A DNA stretch of 64,000 bases. Source: Craterostigma plantagineum. Taxonomy: Eukaryota > Streptophyta > Magnoliopsida > Lamiales > Linderniaceae. A model generated the notes under the pieces. That model did not search any database and had not been told where the DNA came from. It saw nothing but the letters and a program-made list of their open reading frames with translations. The translations under genes were made by a program, and so were the position numbers. Numbering within the stretch: the stretch's first letter is position 1; each line of letters starts with the position of its first letter. The stretch is from contig JAPQWV010000483.1 in assembly GCA_027422505.1 (NCBI GenBank), positions 248,001 through 312,000 on the forward strand. The letters are read 5' to 3'. Shown here piece after piece: positions 1 through 13,240 of the stretch.

Positions 1-962
1 AACAAACAAACACGCCGACTCACTCATGGAATCTTCCATCCTTTTATTCAAGCAAAACCCACCTGAAAATCGTCGAATAAGGATTTCCCAGGTCGAATGA
101 CAAACAACCAGCTGAGGTGCAAACAACAGCACGCGGTGAAGATGGTTTGATAGTGAATTGAAATCAAGCAACCACTGATTAATCGATTGATAGAGAGTAT
201 AGACGAGTGGAATGGAACTAAACTCTTGTTGGGGAATTGTGATGGCGAAAACTATAAATAATTGGTCATAATTTTTATTTTTTTCCCAACAAAACGACTT
301 CTATAAATTGGTCATAAATTAAAACAGCGGAAATAGGGCAAAATAGATTAGTTTTTGAAATACAACTCCTAAGAGATATTACTTGTGTTGTATTGCTTAA
401 TTGTATTTAATTTTCCATCAAAAGCAAGCGATAAATAATAACAGACTCGGAAAGTAATTTTGCTGCCCACATATGTCTTATCTTATGAAGGGCATCAACA
501 TTGTTATCTTATCCCAAGGTATTTAGACCCAACAGCAATAGTCAAATTTCGAAGTAACCTTGATCAAATCCCTTGGAGAGGAGACTAACATCAACAATTG
601 CAGTGCTAAAGTAATGGATGTGCTTTTAATTTGAAATATTAACAAGGCTAGAATTAGCAAAAGTCATCGCAATAAAATAATAATTTCAAAGCTCATGTTT
701 AGCTACAATATTTACATTATTCCAACTTGTAACGACAATAGCCATCGCAAAGATCATATGTACAAAATACAACGCCCTCGAAATAGAACAATAACAGCCT
801 CTACACTGATATCTATATACACAGATTACACATTTATGGTGCTCTCCACCATATATATGATGATGTAATAGAAAGATGATCTTAATATAAACATCTTTTT
901 TTGTTCCCTTATTTTTTCAAATATTTACACTTACTTGAAGAGATGATCATCGTCATATCGGA
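1..962. other. Non-coding flank, 3' side of DnaJ8-like gene
   Basis: No gene could be supported here. The part next to position 963 is AT-rich and probably holds the 3' UTR of the minus-strand J-protein gene. Positions 1-250 are less AT-rich and could be the leader or end of a gene lying outside the window, but I see no convincing reading frame. Confidence 0.5.
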
Positions 963-1344
963 TCATATGTAAGGATTGATATGTGATGAATAATCACGAA
1001 TCCCAGCACCTTCCCAGCCCATCCATTCCTCCCACAAATCTTGAGCGTTCGTCCATTCATCTTCTTCATAGTACGACGAAGGCTCTTCTTCTTCGAGGCT
1101 AAGCTCTCCCCTCAAGTGTCTCATCACAATCTGATACACCATTAACGTTAAGATAATATGTAAGAAGCTGCTTAACACAGAAGATGATGATGATTACTAT
1201 ACTTACATCGTATGCTTCGTTGATTTGGTGAAACTGAACTACACAGTTGCTCCCTCTGCAAACGTCAGGATGGTACTGCAAACAATGAAATGCCCCAAGT
1301 TTAACAGTGGTAATAACAATGGAAGAAAGAGAAAGCCCAAGAAC

Positions 1345-1406
<62 letters not shown>

Positions 1407-1625
1407 TACCTGAAGAGCGAGCTTACGAAAAGCCCTTTTAACCTCGGATTCAGAAGCGCCATGATTGATGCTCAGAGTCTTGTAAGGATCGCCGACGGCG
1501 ACTGAGGAAGAAGCACATAATACCCTCAAAGCCTTCCTATTGTTTTCGAATTTCCCAGATTTTCTTCCTTGGGATAAGATTCCTTTCATTTGAGTCCAAG
1601 AACAGCGGCCCACAGCAGACGCCAT
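963..1625 (-). CDS. J8: DnaJ8-like chloroplast J-domain protein
   Basis: Small J-domain co-chaperone expected to stimulate Hsp70 in the plastid stroma. Three exons on the minus strand, 1410-1625, 1207-1275 and 963-1130, join in frame to 150 residues. The first 45 residues are basic and rich in Ser/Ala, like a transit peptide. The J-domain follows, with DPYKTL near residue 46, the helix [13 protein letters not shown], and the HPD tripeptide at residues 74-76 at the start of exon 2. The tail is acidic and Trp-rich ([13 protein letters not shown]), as in Arabidopsis J8. There is no Gly/Phe region or zinc finger, so it is a type III J-protein. Intron 1 carries a long GA tract. The family call is firm; the plastid location is inferred. 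Confidence 0.88.
1344..1404. repeat. (GA)n microsatellite in intron 1 of the J-protein gene
   Basis: About 60 bp of nearly pure AG dinucleotides starts a few bases inside the 5' end of intron 1 as read on the minus strand, where it appears as a CT tract. It creates a long spurious Ser-Leu reading frame. It is likely to vary in length between individuals. Confidence 0.9.
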
Positions 1626-1639
1626 CGTTTTTGTTCCTC

Positions 1640-3316
1640 TTTTACGGTAAAAATTGAATCTTTAACCAATTTTGATGATCAAAAGCGCAGAACTTCCAAC
1701 TTTATTTCAAAACCCTCCAATCTTATTACACAAAGATGATAATGATGATGAAAAGACGCGATCTTTACACAATATTTATATATAGATGGAGCACCCTTCA
1801 ACGAATCAATCTAATTATCTGATCTTAATGGGACTTGTTGTGAGGTGACACTTTTGGAATCCCACAAAAAACTACGCTATAAATAATCAATAATAATTTG
1901 TTACTACCACCAAGAAAAGGTTCAATGGAGGAGAGGTATCTTATTGAAGACATATATAATAGATGGCCTTTGTTTTGTATCGTGGAGTTACGTTAATGGT
2001 GAGAAAAGGGTCCTTATCTAAACGTATGTTTGTGGTCCGAACGTCTATTTCGATTGATGTCACGTCAGCATTCATACGATCTTATCCTTCCCTTTCGTCC
2101 CTAATATTACTACCATTTTACCATCCAATTCGAGCTTCCAAGTGAATCTAATCTAATATCTCGCAAATTTTGAGCTCAAAGGTCTCAACTTGTTGACAAG
2201 TGTTCCATTTCAAATCCAAACTAATACAAGTAGTGTTTATTTTGAGAATATTTCGAGGGTATATTCGCCTTCTCTTTAAGGATAAGTGGCGCATGGATAG
2301 ACACTCTTGGGTGCACTTTGGATAAGTTGATGTAGTGAATCGAGGCCTTAACTTCCGTACGGATAAGATCGAAGCTTTATGGTCTACACTTGGACACCAT
2401 GCATCGATCTTGTATCGAATTGCCATAAATATAGAGGAGATAGTATTTGGTTTTCTATTTTATTTTGACATAAAGTCGAATTACCTAAAAACTTATATCA
2501 TAGAGATCGAGTCACACAACGTGCTATATTTATTTAATTTTGATTATACAATCGACATATGATAATATTCGATATGTTTTGATGCGTGGTTTATTATAAT
2601 ATAATCACCCATGTTACTCGATCATAATTAATAGAGTAAATGAGGGTAGGTGAGTTATTATGACAAGTTTTGTGACATGAATCGCGATGATTAAGGATTT
2701 TACATATATAGATCGACTTACGGTGTTGATAAGAAACGAAACTAGCATTGACATTATTCTTGATCATAATGTGATTATAAAAGAGAGTTCTTATTATTTT
2801 AATGACATGGTTGGTATAGATGAGGCATTGAAGATAACGTCACACCTATCGATCAAGACTTTCCCAATGGATTTGTCTATTTCTTCAGACTGAAGTGGGT
2901 CATAATTTGCATTATTGTGCACAATAATGCATCAGTTTATTGCATATTCTCAACTAACATGCAAAACGACGAAAAATACCTTCTTGCATAACCGTACGGA
3001 TATGAATATTTGATATTATGTTATGCATCTTGAAAATCATTGTTGAGTAAGTTAACTTGTTCATGAATCACGAGATACTAAGGATCTTGATGAAAGCGCA
3101 TGTCTTATATTTATAACAATTAAAAATAGTATATTTTTATAGTTATACCTTGGAGCTTACGATCTTTTGGTTTGTTTTTTAATGTTAAAACTAATTTAAT
3201 ATTACGACAAATTTATTATTATATACCAAAATAATATTAAATATTAAAAAAAGGCAATTTTTTTAATTGACAAAAATCTTGATGATTCGGATAACACTGA
3301 TGAAAAGACAAAATGA
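1640..3316. other. Intergenic DNA, no gene seen
   Basis: This holds the upstream region of the J-protein gene and about 1.3 kb of AT-rich DNA before the zinc-finger stop codon. The short open frames here (for example 1963-2145 and 2687-2893) have no recognisable domain and no matching splice partners. The one clear structure is a perfect 24-bp palindrome at 2908-2931. Confidence 0.5.
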
Positions 3317-3997
3317 TTAAAGTTTGAGAGACAAGTCGAGATTTGTCAACTCTTCTTGAGGTGCACTACTGTTCTTGAGATGTGAAGTAGAACCTACCCA
3401 CTTAAACCCTAACGACGACGACCCTTTCAAATTGATCCCCTCAACCGCCGGCGGCAACCACCGTCCTCCTCCGCCCAAAGTGGGTCCCACATCCTCCCCA
3501 AACCTCCCTATCGCAGGCTGTCTGGAAATTAAAGGAGATGATGATTGACTGCAATAATAGTTATTCGGCTTATGGATCATTGAGTGAGCTTTGATCCCCA
3601 AAGACCTAACGCCTAACGAACCATGCAAAGGGAGGGAAGCCATGCTAGAGTAGCATCCATGTAGAACCACCGCCGAGCCATGGCTACTTTGGCCGTGTGA
3701 CTTGGCTAGGGTTCGTTCCCTTTTGTGGGCATTTTGATGGCCTCCTAAGGCTTGAGAGCTGTAGAACTTTCTGCTGCAGTAGTTGCAAGAGAAGACACGG
3801 TGCTCGGGTTCTTTTTCGTCGTCTATGTGGTTGTGGGTCGACCCGTCTTGGAATTCGGGTTCTTTGCTCGATAGATGAAGATCCAACTCAAGAATATCAT
3901 CAGTAGCAGATGTTGATTTCTTGATGTGAAGCTCATGACTAGAGTTTTGTAGGGGTGATGATGTTGCTAGGGTTATTGTTGGTTTCGGACCCTCCAT
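3317..3997 (-). CDS. Single C2H2 (QALGGH) zinc-finger repressor
   Basis: Plant-specific nuclear zinc-finger protein, intronless, 226 residues. One finger lies at about residues 69-91 with Cys71, Cys74, His87 and His91 and the plant signature QALGGH. The C terminus ends in LDLSLKL, a DLN/LxLxL-type EAR motif that recruits TOPLESS co-repressors, and there is a second Leu-rich patch (LELDLHL) at 36-42. The layout matches the ZFP1/ZFP3/ZFP4/ZFP7 group, which acts in trichome, hormone and light responses; I cannot choose among them. The start is the first ATG of the frame, and no intron signals interrupt it. The family is certain; the biological role is inferred. Confidence 0.9.
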   Translation of the reverse strand: MEGPKPTITLATSSPLQNSSHELHIKKSTSATDDILELDLHLSSKEPEFQDGSTHNHIDDEKEPEHRVFSCNYCSRKFYSSQALGGHQNAHKRERTLAKSHGQSSHGSAVVLHGCYSSMASLPLHGSLGVRSLGIKAHSMIHKPNNYYCSQSSSPLISRQPAIGRFGEDVGPTLGGGGRWLPPAVEGINLKGSSSLGFKWVGSTSHLKNSSAPQEELTNLDLSLKL

Positions 3998-4350
3998 GTA
4001 AGAGAAGGATGTTTAGTGTAGCTTGTTGATTTGAAATACTTTGCAGTATATGGTTTTAGAGATTTGATGGTTGATTAGTGAAATAAATATTTGGACAGCA
4101 TGTACGGACGGAGGATTAACTGCTGCAATCATTACATATGAGCGAGATTTTAGTTGGAGAGAAAATATAACACGTTTTACTTGTCATTTTCGATGTTCCT
4201 TCTCGTGGGCTAAGGTTATAATATCTTTGTCGCAGTAATAGATTGGTTTTACATAGAAATAACTTATCTAGAGGATTGAAAAGTCGAAACAAGAGTCACC
4301 AACAACATTCGCAGAAACCTTGCATGATTTGAGTTCCGTTTTTTGGCGAA
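3998..4350. other. Zinc-finger gene upstream region / RPL7 3' side
   Basis: No coding feature. The segment lies upstream of the minus-strand zinc-finger gene and downstream of the RPL7 stop codon, so it should hold the promoter of one and the 3' UTR of the other. Confidence 0.5.
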
Positions 4351-5804
4351 CTAATTCATTTTGTTGAGCAGCTCATTGATAAGATCCTTTCGATTTCCCG
4401 AGTCTCCTCCATCTTCGAAGCGTTTCTTCCTACCGTTTAAAGCTTTCCCTGGGTTGTTCAGCGAAAATGGGCAGAGGAAAGTCGTGGCGGTCTTGAAATG
4501 CTTGCCAACGGTGGCAATCTCATTTACGATATCTTCTATGCATATGATTCCGTGTTGGCTCAATTCCTGTTTGGTGAATCAAATGTGAAACGACCCGAAA
4601 TAGAGGAATGTAATGATTTAGAGAGAACGAGTATTTACCTGTTCAACGATAACGTTGTCGGTTAAAGGAACTCTCTGTTTGCCTATTTTCGCAATGCCTT
4701 TCTTGTAGATCAAATCTTTAACGTTCTTGACGCTAGGATACCTATCACAATTGGTTGCAAGCACTGAGCATCTTTTTATAAAAAAAGGCTAAATCACGGA
4801 TTCTCAATAAGCGGTCACAGAATGAAACAAAAGCCAGATAAGATCAGTACTCTAAAAGTAGGAATCAAGCACTTGGGAAGCAAATTAGCTTGTTTTTATT
4901 TTAGAACACTTGAAGTAATGGTTACAAGTTACAACACCATTGAATGCAGTATGTCTAGGAATAGACTCAGGTGATTGAAAATGCGAGTTGGAAAACATAC
5001 TCATACAATGTTAAGTAGCTAGTGTTTTCAATCTTCCTATATAGTTGGAACTATCTATATTTTAAAGAATAATCCAACATACCCATAGGTTACATAAGGC
5101 TCCACCTTTCGCAAAAGCTCCACCGTTCCTTCAGTAGCTTTCACAAACACCCCACTGAATATCTTTCTCAACCTCAAAGAGTATAGAAGTTTCCGAGTTC
5201 TTTGATGCATGTCATTTTTCCTGAGAAGGAAGATGAGAGATGGGAAATAAGAGCTAAAAAACAGAAATCATGCACGAGCAATAGGAAACTCAAGCTAACC
5301 CTCCAATGCGTATAACAAACAGAAGCTTGGATTCTGGTGTTGAGCGGGTTCGCCTTTTTTCCTTTGTCCTGCTCTTCAATTGGATGAGGTCCAACTCCTG
5401 AAATACGAAACATACAAACATAAAGAAATTCTAAAGCTATTTGAGCTAAAAGAACAACGAGAAACTCCATAACCAAACATCAATCATCCAACCCAAGCCA
5501 CGACGATTCCAACTCCCAAAACATCAGTAGAATGTACAAAAGCGATAAGCAAAAACCAAAAAGAAAGATATTTTCGCATAAAACCAAACATCAAACACCC
5601 AAAATAGATCATCACCTGGTCTCTGTACTCTCTTATAAACTCCTCGGGCTTTTTAATCACAAACTTATTAGACTTGAGGCGTTTTGCTCGCTCTTGCAGC
5701 TGAGCCTTCCTTTTAATAGCCCATTCCTCGTTGCTCTTCCTTTTCTTCAACACAACCTCGGGGATGTAATTCAGCTCGACGGGCGTATTTTCCTCCGTCG
5801 CCAT
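4351..5804 (-). CDS. RPL7: 60S ribosomal protein L7 (uL30), RPL7-1 type
   Basis: Cytosolic large-subunit ribosomal protein of the uL30 family. Five exons, 5616-5804, 5300-5397, 5083-5220, 4639-4741 and 4351-4566, join to 247 residues, the usual length. The N terminus has the eukaryotic Lys/Arg-rich extension (VVLKKRKSNEEWAIKRK). The core contains ELDLIQLKSR, LLFVIRIGG and the conserved TEGTVELLRKVEPYVTYGYP block; the C-terminal part contains IICIEDIVNEI. The extension resembles the divergent RPL7-1 form more than the common L7-2/3/4 form. I start at MATEEN; an in-frame ATG 21 bases upstream is possible but unusual for the family. It is divergent from the IPMDH gene, with which it shares a short upstream region. 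Confidence 0.9.
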
Positions 5805-5823
5805 GATTACTTGCAAACGAAAC

Positions 5824-5913
5824 AAACCCTAACCCCTAAATCTGATGAATATGTAGTTTTGTTGTTTGCTGTAATTGGGCTTTATGGGCCGAATTTAGCG
5901 TTTTTAATGGGCC
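5824..5913. promoter_or_regulatory. Telo-box plus three site II motifs, RPL7/IPMDH shared promoter
   Basis: The 257-bp gap between the two start codons holds a telo-box AAACCCTAA at 5824-5832 and three TGGGCY site II motifs (TGGGCT 5876-5881, TGGGCC 5885-5890 and 5908-5913). Telo-box plus site II is the known combination in plant ribosomal protein promoters, where TCP factors bind site II. That it drives RPL7 is a good inference; any effect on IPMDH is open. Confidence 0.65.
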
Positions 5914-6061
5914 AGCTTAAAGAGCTCTACGATCGTTGTCCTTTTTCCTAAATAATAATGTCAATAGGAGTAAATTGCAATTTAACCCGATACTGTTTTT
6001 GCCCAAACTCGCTCACTGTAATGAGCTATAGACCTGTGCAAGCTACTTCGTGAAAGCAAAA

Positions 6062-8357
<2,296 letters not shown>

Positions 8358-8941
8358 TTGAATGAAAGAAAGGTTTTAACTTTTTCTCGAAAGAGATTCA
8401 TATTATTATTGCTACAGGCGAAGAGGTTGTTGTTTGCGGCGTTGCCGTCGTTTTTCATGTATGAATATCATAATAGATTGGTCTGCTATTTGTATTAATC
8501 GAGGATTCTGAAAACGTACTGCGTATTGTCAATCATGTGCAATCTACACAGTACAATTATGAAATATTGATCACTTGTCTGATGATAACAAGAGAAGAAA
8601 GAAGTAAAGCTTTCTTCCATTCGATCGAATTTTCAACGTCGTCGAAGCAGTTGGCGGGGGATCGGATCGTGTGATTTCTTTCTTCTCCTAATACAATGCG
8701 TTGGTCCATTCGGCTATGAGGGCACATTTGTGTATTCCTTTAATTAGAAGACTGGGAATGGAACTGTGTGAGAATATTGGGTTGTGATTGTAATTATCGA
8801 CTTTCACTGATGACTATTTTACAAATTACTGCCTGGAAATTGAAGTGAACGACGTACTTGTCCCTTTAAAACCTTCTTAGTTTTCTTTCGACATTGAAAC
8901 GACGTCGATTTCTGTTCACCTTCGCATACCCTAATCGCGAC
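8358..8941. other. IPMDH 3' UTR and uS15m upstream region
   Basis: No coding feature. The first part is the probable IPMDH 3' UTR, with AT-rich polyadenylation-like stretches. The last 100 bases lead into the next start codon. Confidence 0.5.
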
Positions 8942-10768
8942 ATGGCGGCGGCGACCACCACCCAGCGCATCCTCCTCCTCCGCCGGAGTACCCACCTCAG
9001 TCCACACCACACATACCTCCTTCACCATTTCTCCTCCACCGCCGAACCTGACTCCAAACCTCCGACCGACTCCGCATCGGAATCCCAATCCCAATCCCAA
9101 TCCGAGGTCAAGTCCTCTCTTTCCTTCCTTAGCGAAGTAAAATCCTCCCTCCGGCGGGAACCGCGACCAAATGCTTCGTTCACGCCTCGAAAACCCTCCG
9201 GTTCCTCCATCGGCGAGATCACCCGAAACCTCTCCGAGTTCCGCCGCCTAACCGCCCCTCCTCCTCCGAATTCCGCCGGGGTGAAGACTTCGTCAGCGCG
9301 CAAGAACTCTACAACCGCAACGTTCTCTCCCCTCCCCGCGATTCTCCTCCATCCTCCAAGCCATCATTGGATGCGATCCGTGACAGCCTCAGAAACCTGC
9401 GAAAATCAGCTGAGAAGTCTAGAAATGAACCGAGGCCCATCGATCGAGGGTATCTTGACCAGTTCAGGGAGAATTTGAAACAACAGGTTCCTGATCAGAA
9501 CCGTGGGCCTGGTTATGGACCGATATTCGGTGGGGAAGGTGGTAGTGATATTGGTGGTGATCAAAAGGCTAAGACTTTGGCGTTTCTGAGAATTTATAAT
9601 TACGACGAGTTGGGGCAGAAGCTGAGGAGGCTGAGGCCTGGGAAAACGAAAGGGAAGTGGTTTACATTCGGCGAATTGAAGGACAGGCTTGAGAAGTTGA
9701 GGGATATTGAGGAGAAGGAGAGTGAGGAAAGGTCGAAAATGGGGCTGTCGTTTTTGGAGTTGAGGAACAGCCTCGCCATTATGGGTTCTGAAGAGGAGGA
9801 GAAGAAAAAGAAGCGGATATGTGAGTGGATTTGGTTATCACTAGGTTTATCTAAAGAATGATCGTATCTTTTCCTTTTCTTTTATCGTGATTTATTTATG
9901 AAATCTTCTTCGACTTGAGTTATCTACCATTGCATTTAGAAATTTGTGCATGTGCTAATTTTTATCTTTAATCCTTTCTGTATAACTGCTGCTGTAACTT
10001 TGTTCTACAAATTCAACAGTGCAACCACTGAATATAATGGGTTTGGGTCATCTTGGTGGAGTTCCAAGCTTCATGTTGTCACCCCCAAAAGATGAGTTGG
10101 TTGAGAAGGTGAGTTCAAATTAACCTCGTGAACTTAAATTTGCAAGTTTTTCAAATAAGTTATTGTTACGTAACTCATTGCAGCCTCTATCATTTTTATT
10201 GTTCTGCTGTTTTCTCTTTGTTGCAGTATTTTCATCCTGATAACATGTCAGCTGCTGAAAAATTGAAATTGGAACTTAAGAAAGTGAGGGATGAGTTTAA
10301 AATGTCAGAGTCGGATTGTGGTTCAGCTCGTGTTCAAGGTACATCAGTAGCTTCAGACATCATCAAACTAGACATGTCTTAGATAAATCTCTGCCGGTGC
10401 CGTAAAGCCTTTGATCGATAACTACAAAAACTCGTAAAGGTTTGTCCAATCTAATTTCTATGAGTCAATTGCTGGTGCAGTTGCTCAGCTGACGACGAAG
10501 ATCAAGCACTTGTCATCTGCCTTACACAAAAAGGTTAGCACATTACCATATACTTTTGTCATGGTGAATGACTTGGCTCAAATCATCAATTGCTTGATGA
10601 TGATGATGATGATGATATGCGTAGGATAAGCATTCTCGCCATGGACTGCAAGCAATGGTTCAAAGGAGGAAGAAGTTGCTAAAATATCTTAGAAGAACCG
10701 ATTGGGATTCATATTGTCTCGTTCTATCGAAGCTCGGTCTTCGTGACAACGCGGAGATTAAAGCGTAG
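8942..10768 (+). CDS. Mitochondrial ribosomal protein uS15m (S15/NS1), frameshifted N-terminal part
   Basis: Small-subunit mitoribosomal protein. The C-terminal exons encode a uS15 core (HSRHGLQAMVQRRKKLLKYL, then RRTDWDSYCLVLSKLGLRDN), preceded by the long hydrophilic extension typical of the plant mitochondrial form. Exons: 8942-9820 (interrupted), 10020-10108, 10227-10338, 10481-10533 and 10625-10768. The N terminus (RILLLRRSTHL, HHFSST) looks like a mitochondrial presequence. Within exon 1 the coding frame changes: the start frame runs through EITRNLSEFRR near 9240, and the frame that reaches the splice site is plausible from about 9270 (EFRRGEDFVSAQELYNRNVL). The change equals one missing base between about 9242 and 9290. 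No intron that short is possible, so it is a real frameshift or a consensus error. Confidence 0.75.
10595..10617. repeat. (GAT)n microsatellite in last intron of uS15m
   Basis: Seven or so ATG/GAT triplets sit shortly before the acceptor of the last exon of the uS15m gene. Confidence 0.85.
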
Positions 10769-11178
10769 GCCAAATAGTAAGGAAGCCTCTGTTTTCTTGA
10801 TTCTTTTTCTTTCTTTCTGTTGGAGATAGTTCTATCTCTTTGTGCTTCTGAAGAGGGCGGGCGGGCGGGGCCTAGGATGGATTTTAGTTTGAAGTTATTT
10901 AAAAAAAGAAATGGAGAAGGCCTAAAATGATGTGCCATTTTCTTTGATGTTAGGACGAAGTTCCAATCGTAGCCAAAACAAAATTATGGCCTGAGTTCGA
11001 ATAATTTTACATTCATATCCATCACATGCTCAGGTTTAAAGCTGCAATAACAAATCCAGTCACTCATTATTTCTCTCTTCAATCAAACAGCCAATATAAA
11101 GATCAAACAAAACTGGGATTCATGCATCGGTTAAATATGCAAAAAATGAGCATTAGGGAAAGATCTTGAAACTGAAAA
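10769..11178. other. Convergent 3' UTR region
   Basis: Lies between the stop codons of the plus-strand uS15m gene and the minus-strand malate dehydrogenase gene. No coding feature. A short GGGC tandem occurs near 10857-10868. Confidence 0.6.
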
Positions 11179-12357
11179 CTAAGCAGCCACTCGCAGTTTG
11201 TGAGCAAAGGCAACACCTTTCTCAATACTCGCCTTCAGCTCAGCCTTAAGACCTTCCAAACCCTTCTCTTCGTACTCACTGAGCCCTTCGAAATCCTCAG
11301 AAACGAAACCCTCGACTCCATTCTTCCCAAGCTTAACCTTAGAAGCAAAGAAAGGCAGCTCAGTCACCTCAGACTGCACATAAGCACACTCATACACATC
11401 GCCATCCCCATCAAGGGCACGAAGAGAAGACTCTACGAAACGAGCAGCAGCGTAAGCCATCGATAGAGTGGCCGAGCCCGCCCCAGCCTTAGCCTCCACC
11501 ACCTCAGTGCCAGCATTTTGTATCCTCACGGTGAGCTCTTCGACCTCCTCATCTGTTAAGGACACGCAAGGCTTCGTCTTCGAAAGCAGGGGCAGAATCG
11601 TAATTCCCGCGTGCCCGCCTACCACGGGCACATCCACATCCACGAGCTTCAGGTTCTTTTTCTCAGCCAGGAATGTGTTCGCCCTCACAACGTCAAGGGT
11701 AGTAACGCCGAAGAGCTTCTTAGGGTCGTATACGCCCTTTTGCCTGAGCACTTCAGCAGCTATTGGTACTGTGGAGTTCACTGGGTTACTTATGATGTGA
11801 ATGAAAGCCTCGGGACAGTTATCAGCGATGGCTTCGACTAAGTTTCTGACTATCCCTGCATTAATGTTGAAGAGATCGTCGCGGGTCATTCCGGGCTTTC
11901 TTGGGACGCCGGCGGGTATTACAACTACGTCTGCCCCTTTCAGACAGGAGGCGAGCTCGGTGGGCCCCGTGAAGTCTGAAACATGAGAAGGCGTGTTGCA
12001 ATGGCTGAGATCTGAAGCAACTCCTTTGACATTCGCTATGTCGTGAAGGTTTAGAGATGAGACGAGTGGTGACATTTTGATGAGTAGGGCCAGAGGCTGG
12101 CCTATTCCCCCAGCTGCTCCAAGAACTGCGACTTTGTAAGATGCTTGAGGTTGAGAAGATCGAGCGTAATGAGATTTCTGAGTCGAAGGCTTTTGAGGGT
12201 TCGAGGCGAAGGAGAGTTTGAGCGACTTGGCGCTTTCTATGCTCAAGAACGAAGAACCTTTGAGGACATTGACGCTAGTGGACTTTGATGGAGTTATGTG
12301 ACTGAGTTTCGAGGTGGAATGTGCATATGAGTTAACTGAGAGGTTGGTTGCTGCCAT
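11179..12357 (-). CDS. plNAD-MDH: NAD-dependent malate dehydrogenase, plastidial
   Basis: Interconverts malate and oxaloacetate with NAD(H) in plastids. Single coding exon, 392 residues. About 75 Ser/Lys-rich N-terminal residues form the transit peptide. The MDH fold follows: dinucleotide loop [17 protein letters not shown], substrate loop [17 protein letters not shown] with the two arginines, [12 protein letters not shown], and the catalytic-His segment [15 protein letters not shown] splice acceptor (TTTTTCAG) touches the ATG directly, and a matching donor lies at 12902, so a 5'-UTR intron of about 545 bp (12358-12902) is likely. The in-frame ATG at 12432 lies inside that intron and is rejected. 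The long transit peptide separates it from the mitochondrial and peroxisomal forms. Confidence 0.93.
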   Translation of the reverse strand: MAATNLSVNSYAHSTSKLSHITPSKSTSVNVLKGSSFLSIESAKSLKLSFASNPQKPSTQKSHYARSSQPQASYKVAVLGAAGGIGQPLALLIKMSPLVSSLNLHDIANVKGVASDLSHCNTPSHVSDFTGPTELASCLKGADVVVIPAGVPRKPGMTRDDLFNINAGIVRNLVEAIADNCPEAFIHIISNPVNSTVPIAAEVLRQKGVYDPKKLFGVTTLDVVRANTFLAEKKNLKLVDVDVPVVGGHAGITILPLLSKTKPCVSLTDEEVEELTVRIQNAGTEVVEAKAGAGSATLSMAYAAARFVESSLRALDGDGDVYECAYVQSEVTELPFFASKVKLGKNGVEGFVSEDFEGLSEYEEKGLEGLKAELKASIEKGVAFAHKLRVAA

Positions 12358-13015
12358 CTGAAAAAGGACAATCATATGATGGATTTTCGGGGTAATAAAA
12401 CGACGAGAACCGTTAACATGACACCGTAACAAACAAGAAATTTACATGATGCGAACGAATCGACAAATTAGATCGAAATACTTCGCATCATCCTAAGGTC
12501 AACCACCCGGACGAAAAGACAGAGAGGAACCGATACGAACGATACTAATTTCATCACGTTAAAGGTCAAACAAAAATAACAAAGATGAAATTCCAAGCTA
12601 CACATGTAACATTAAGAACGCTTTGGAACATCAATACAATAACAAGGTAACATAACTAACACCCAAGCTCATTCAAAAGTCAACTTTTTACGAGTACCCA
12701 TTTCCAAAAACCACGAAATTCAGCTATTAGACCAGACCCAACAGATCCATACACCAAAACAAGTTCGATCATATCAGCCCTGAGAGCTTCTAACCATAAA
12801 CAACCATAAATGACAAAACAAACGAATACACATTCCATCAGCTGCAGAAACAAAAAAAATAACACAAAACAAGGACGTGAAAACATGGTTTACTCACTCA
12901 CCTTCGCCCTCCTATTCAGGTAGTGTAGTGATGTTGAAAATTAATTGCAAGTAAACCAATTGAATCTTTTTTCTAAAAGGCGAGCTTAAATACACACAGA
13001 TACACCACACAATGC
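12358..13015 (-). other. 5'-UTR intron and leader exon of plNAD-MDH
   Basis: Read on the minus strand, a donor GTGAGT follows GGGCGAAG at about 12903 and an acceptor ends at 12358. This gives a leader exon from roughly 13010 to 12903. The inferred intron has no conserved coding frame. Confidence 0.6.
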
Positions 13016-13115
13016 GTGTATTTGCCTCGTCTTAGTTTACTCAGCTATAGGGCCTCGATTTAATCTACACTAAAAACCCGTCGTATACTACTCATTCAGT
13101 CGCCGAGATGCTTAT

Positions 13116-13167
13116 TGGGCCACTTTTGGGCCAATCGCGTTCGAAATTGGGCCCAAATTCGTGGGCC
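13116..13167 (-). promoter_or_regulatory. Cluster of four TGGGCC site II motifs upstream of plNAD-MDH
   Basis: TGGGCC occurs at 13116-13121, 13127-13132, 13148-13153 and 13162-13167, within 52 bp and about 100 bp upstream of the presumed leader exon. Site II elements are TCP-binding motifs common in promoters of organelle and growth-related genes. Assignment to this gene rests on position only. Confidence 0.5.
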
Positions 13168-13240
13168 CGATTACGCGAAAAAAACACCATCCATAGCTAA
13201 TTCTTTCTAAAGCCCGACGCGAGCTGGTTCTGTAAATTAA

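Noticed and set aside
1239..1625. 128-residue frame with a long Ser-Leu run
   Set aside because: It reads through the GA tract of intron 1; splicing at 1410 gives the conserved J-domain.
11468..11800. Open frame antisense to malate dehydrogenase
   Set aside because: Shadow of a highly conserved coding exon on the other strand; no domain.
12357..12432. Upstream in-frame ATG extending plNAD-MDH to 417 residues
   Set aside because: A strong acceptor lies between it and MAATN, and the extension destroys the transit-peptide start.
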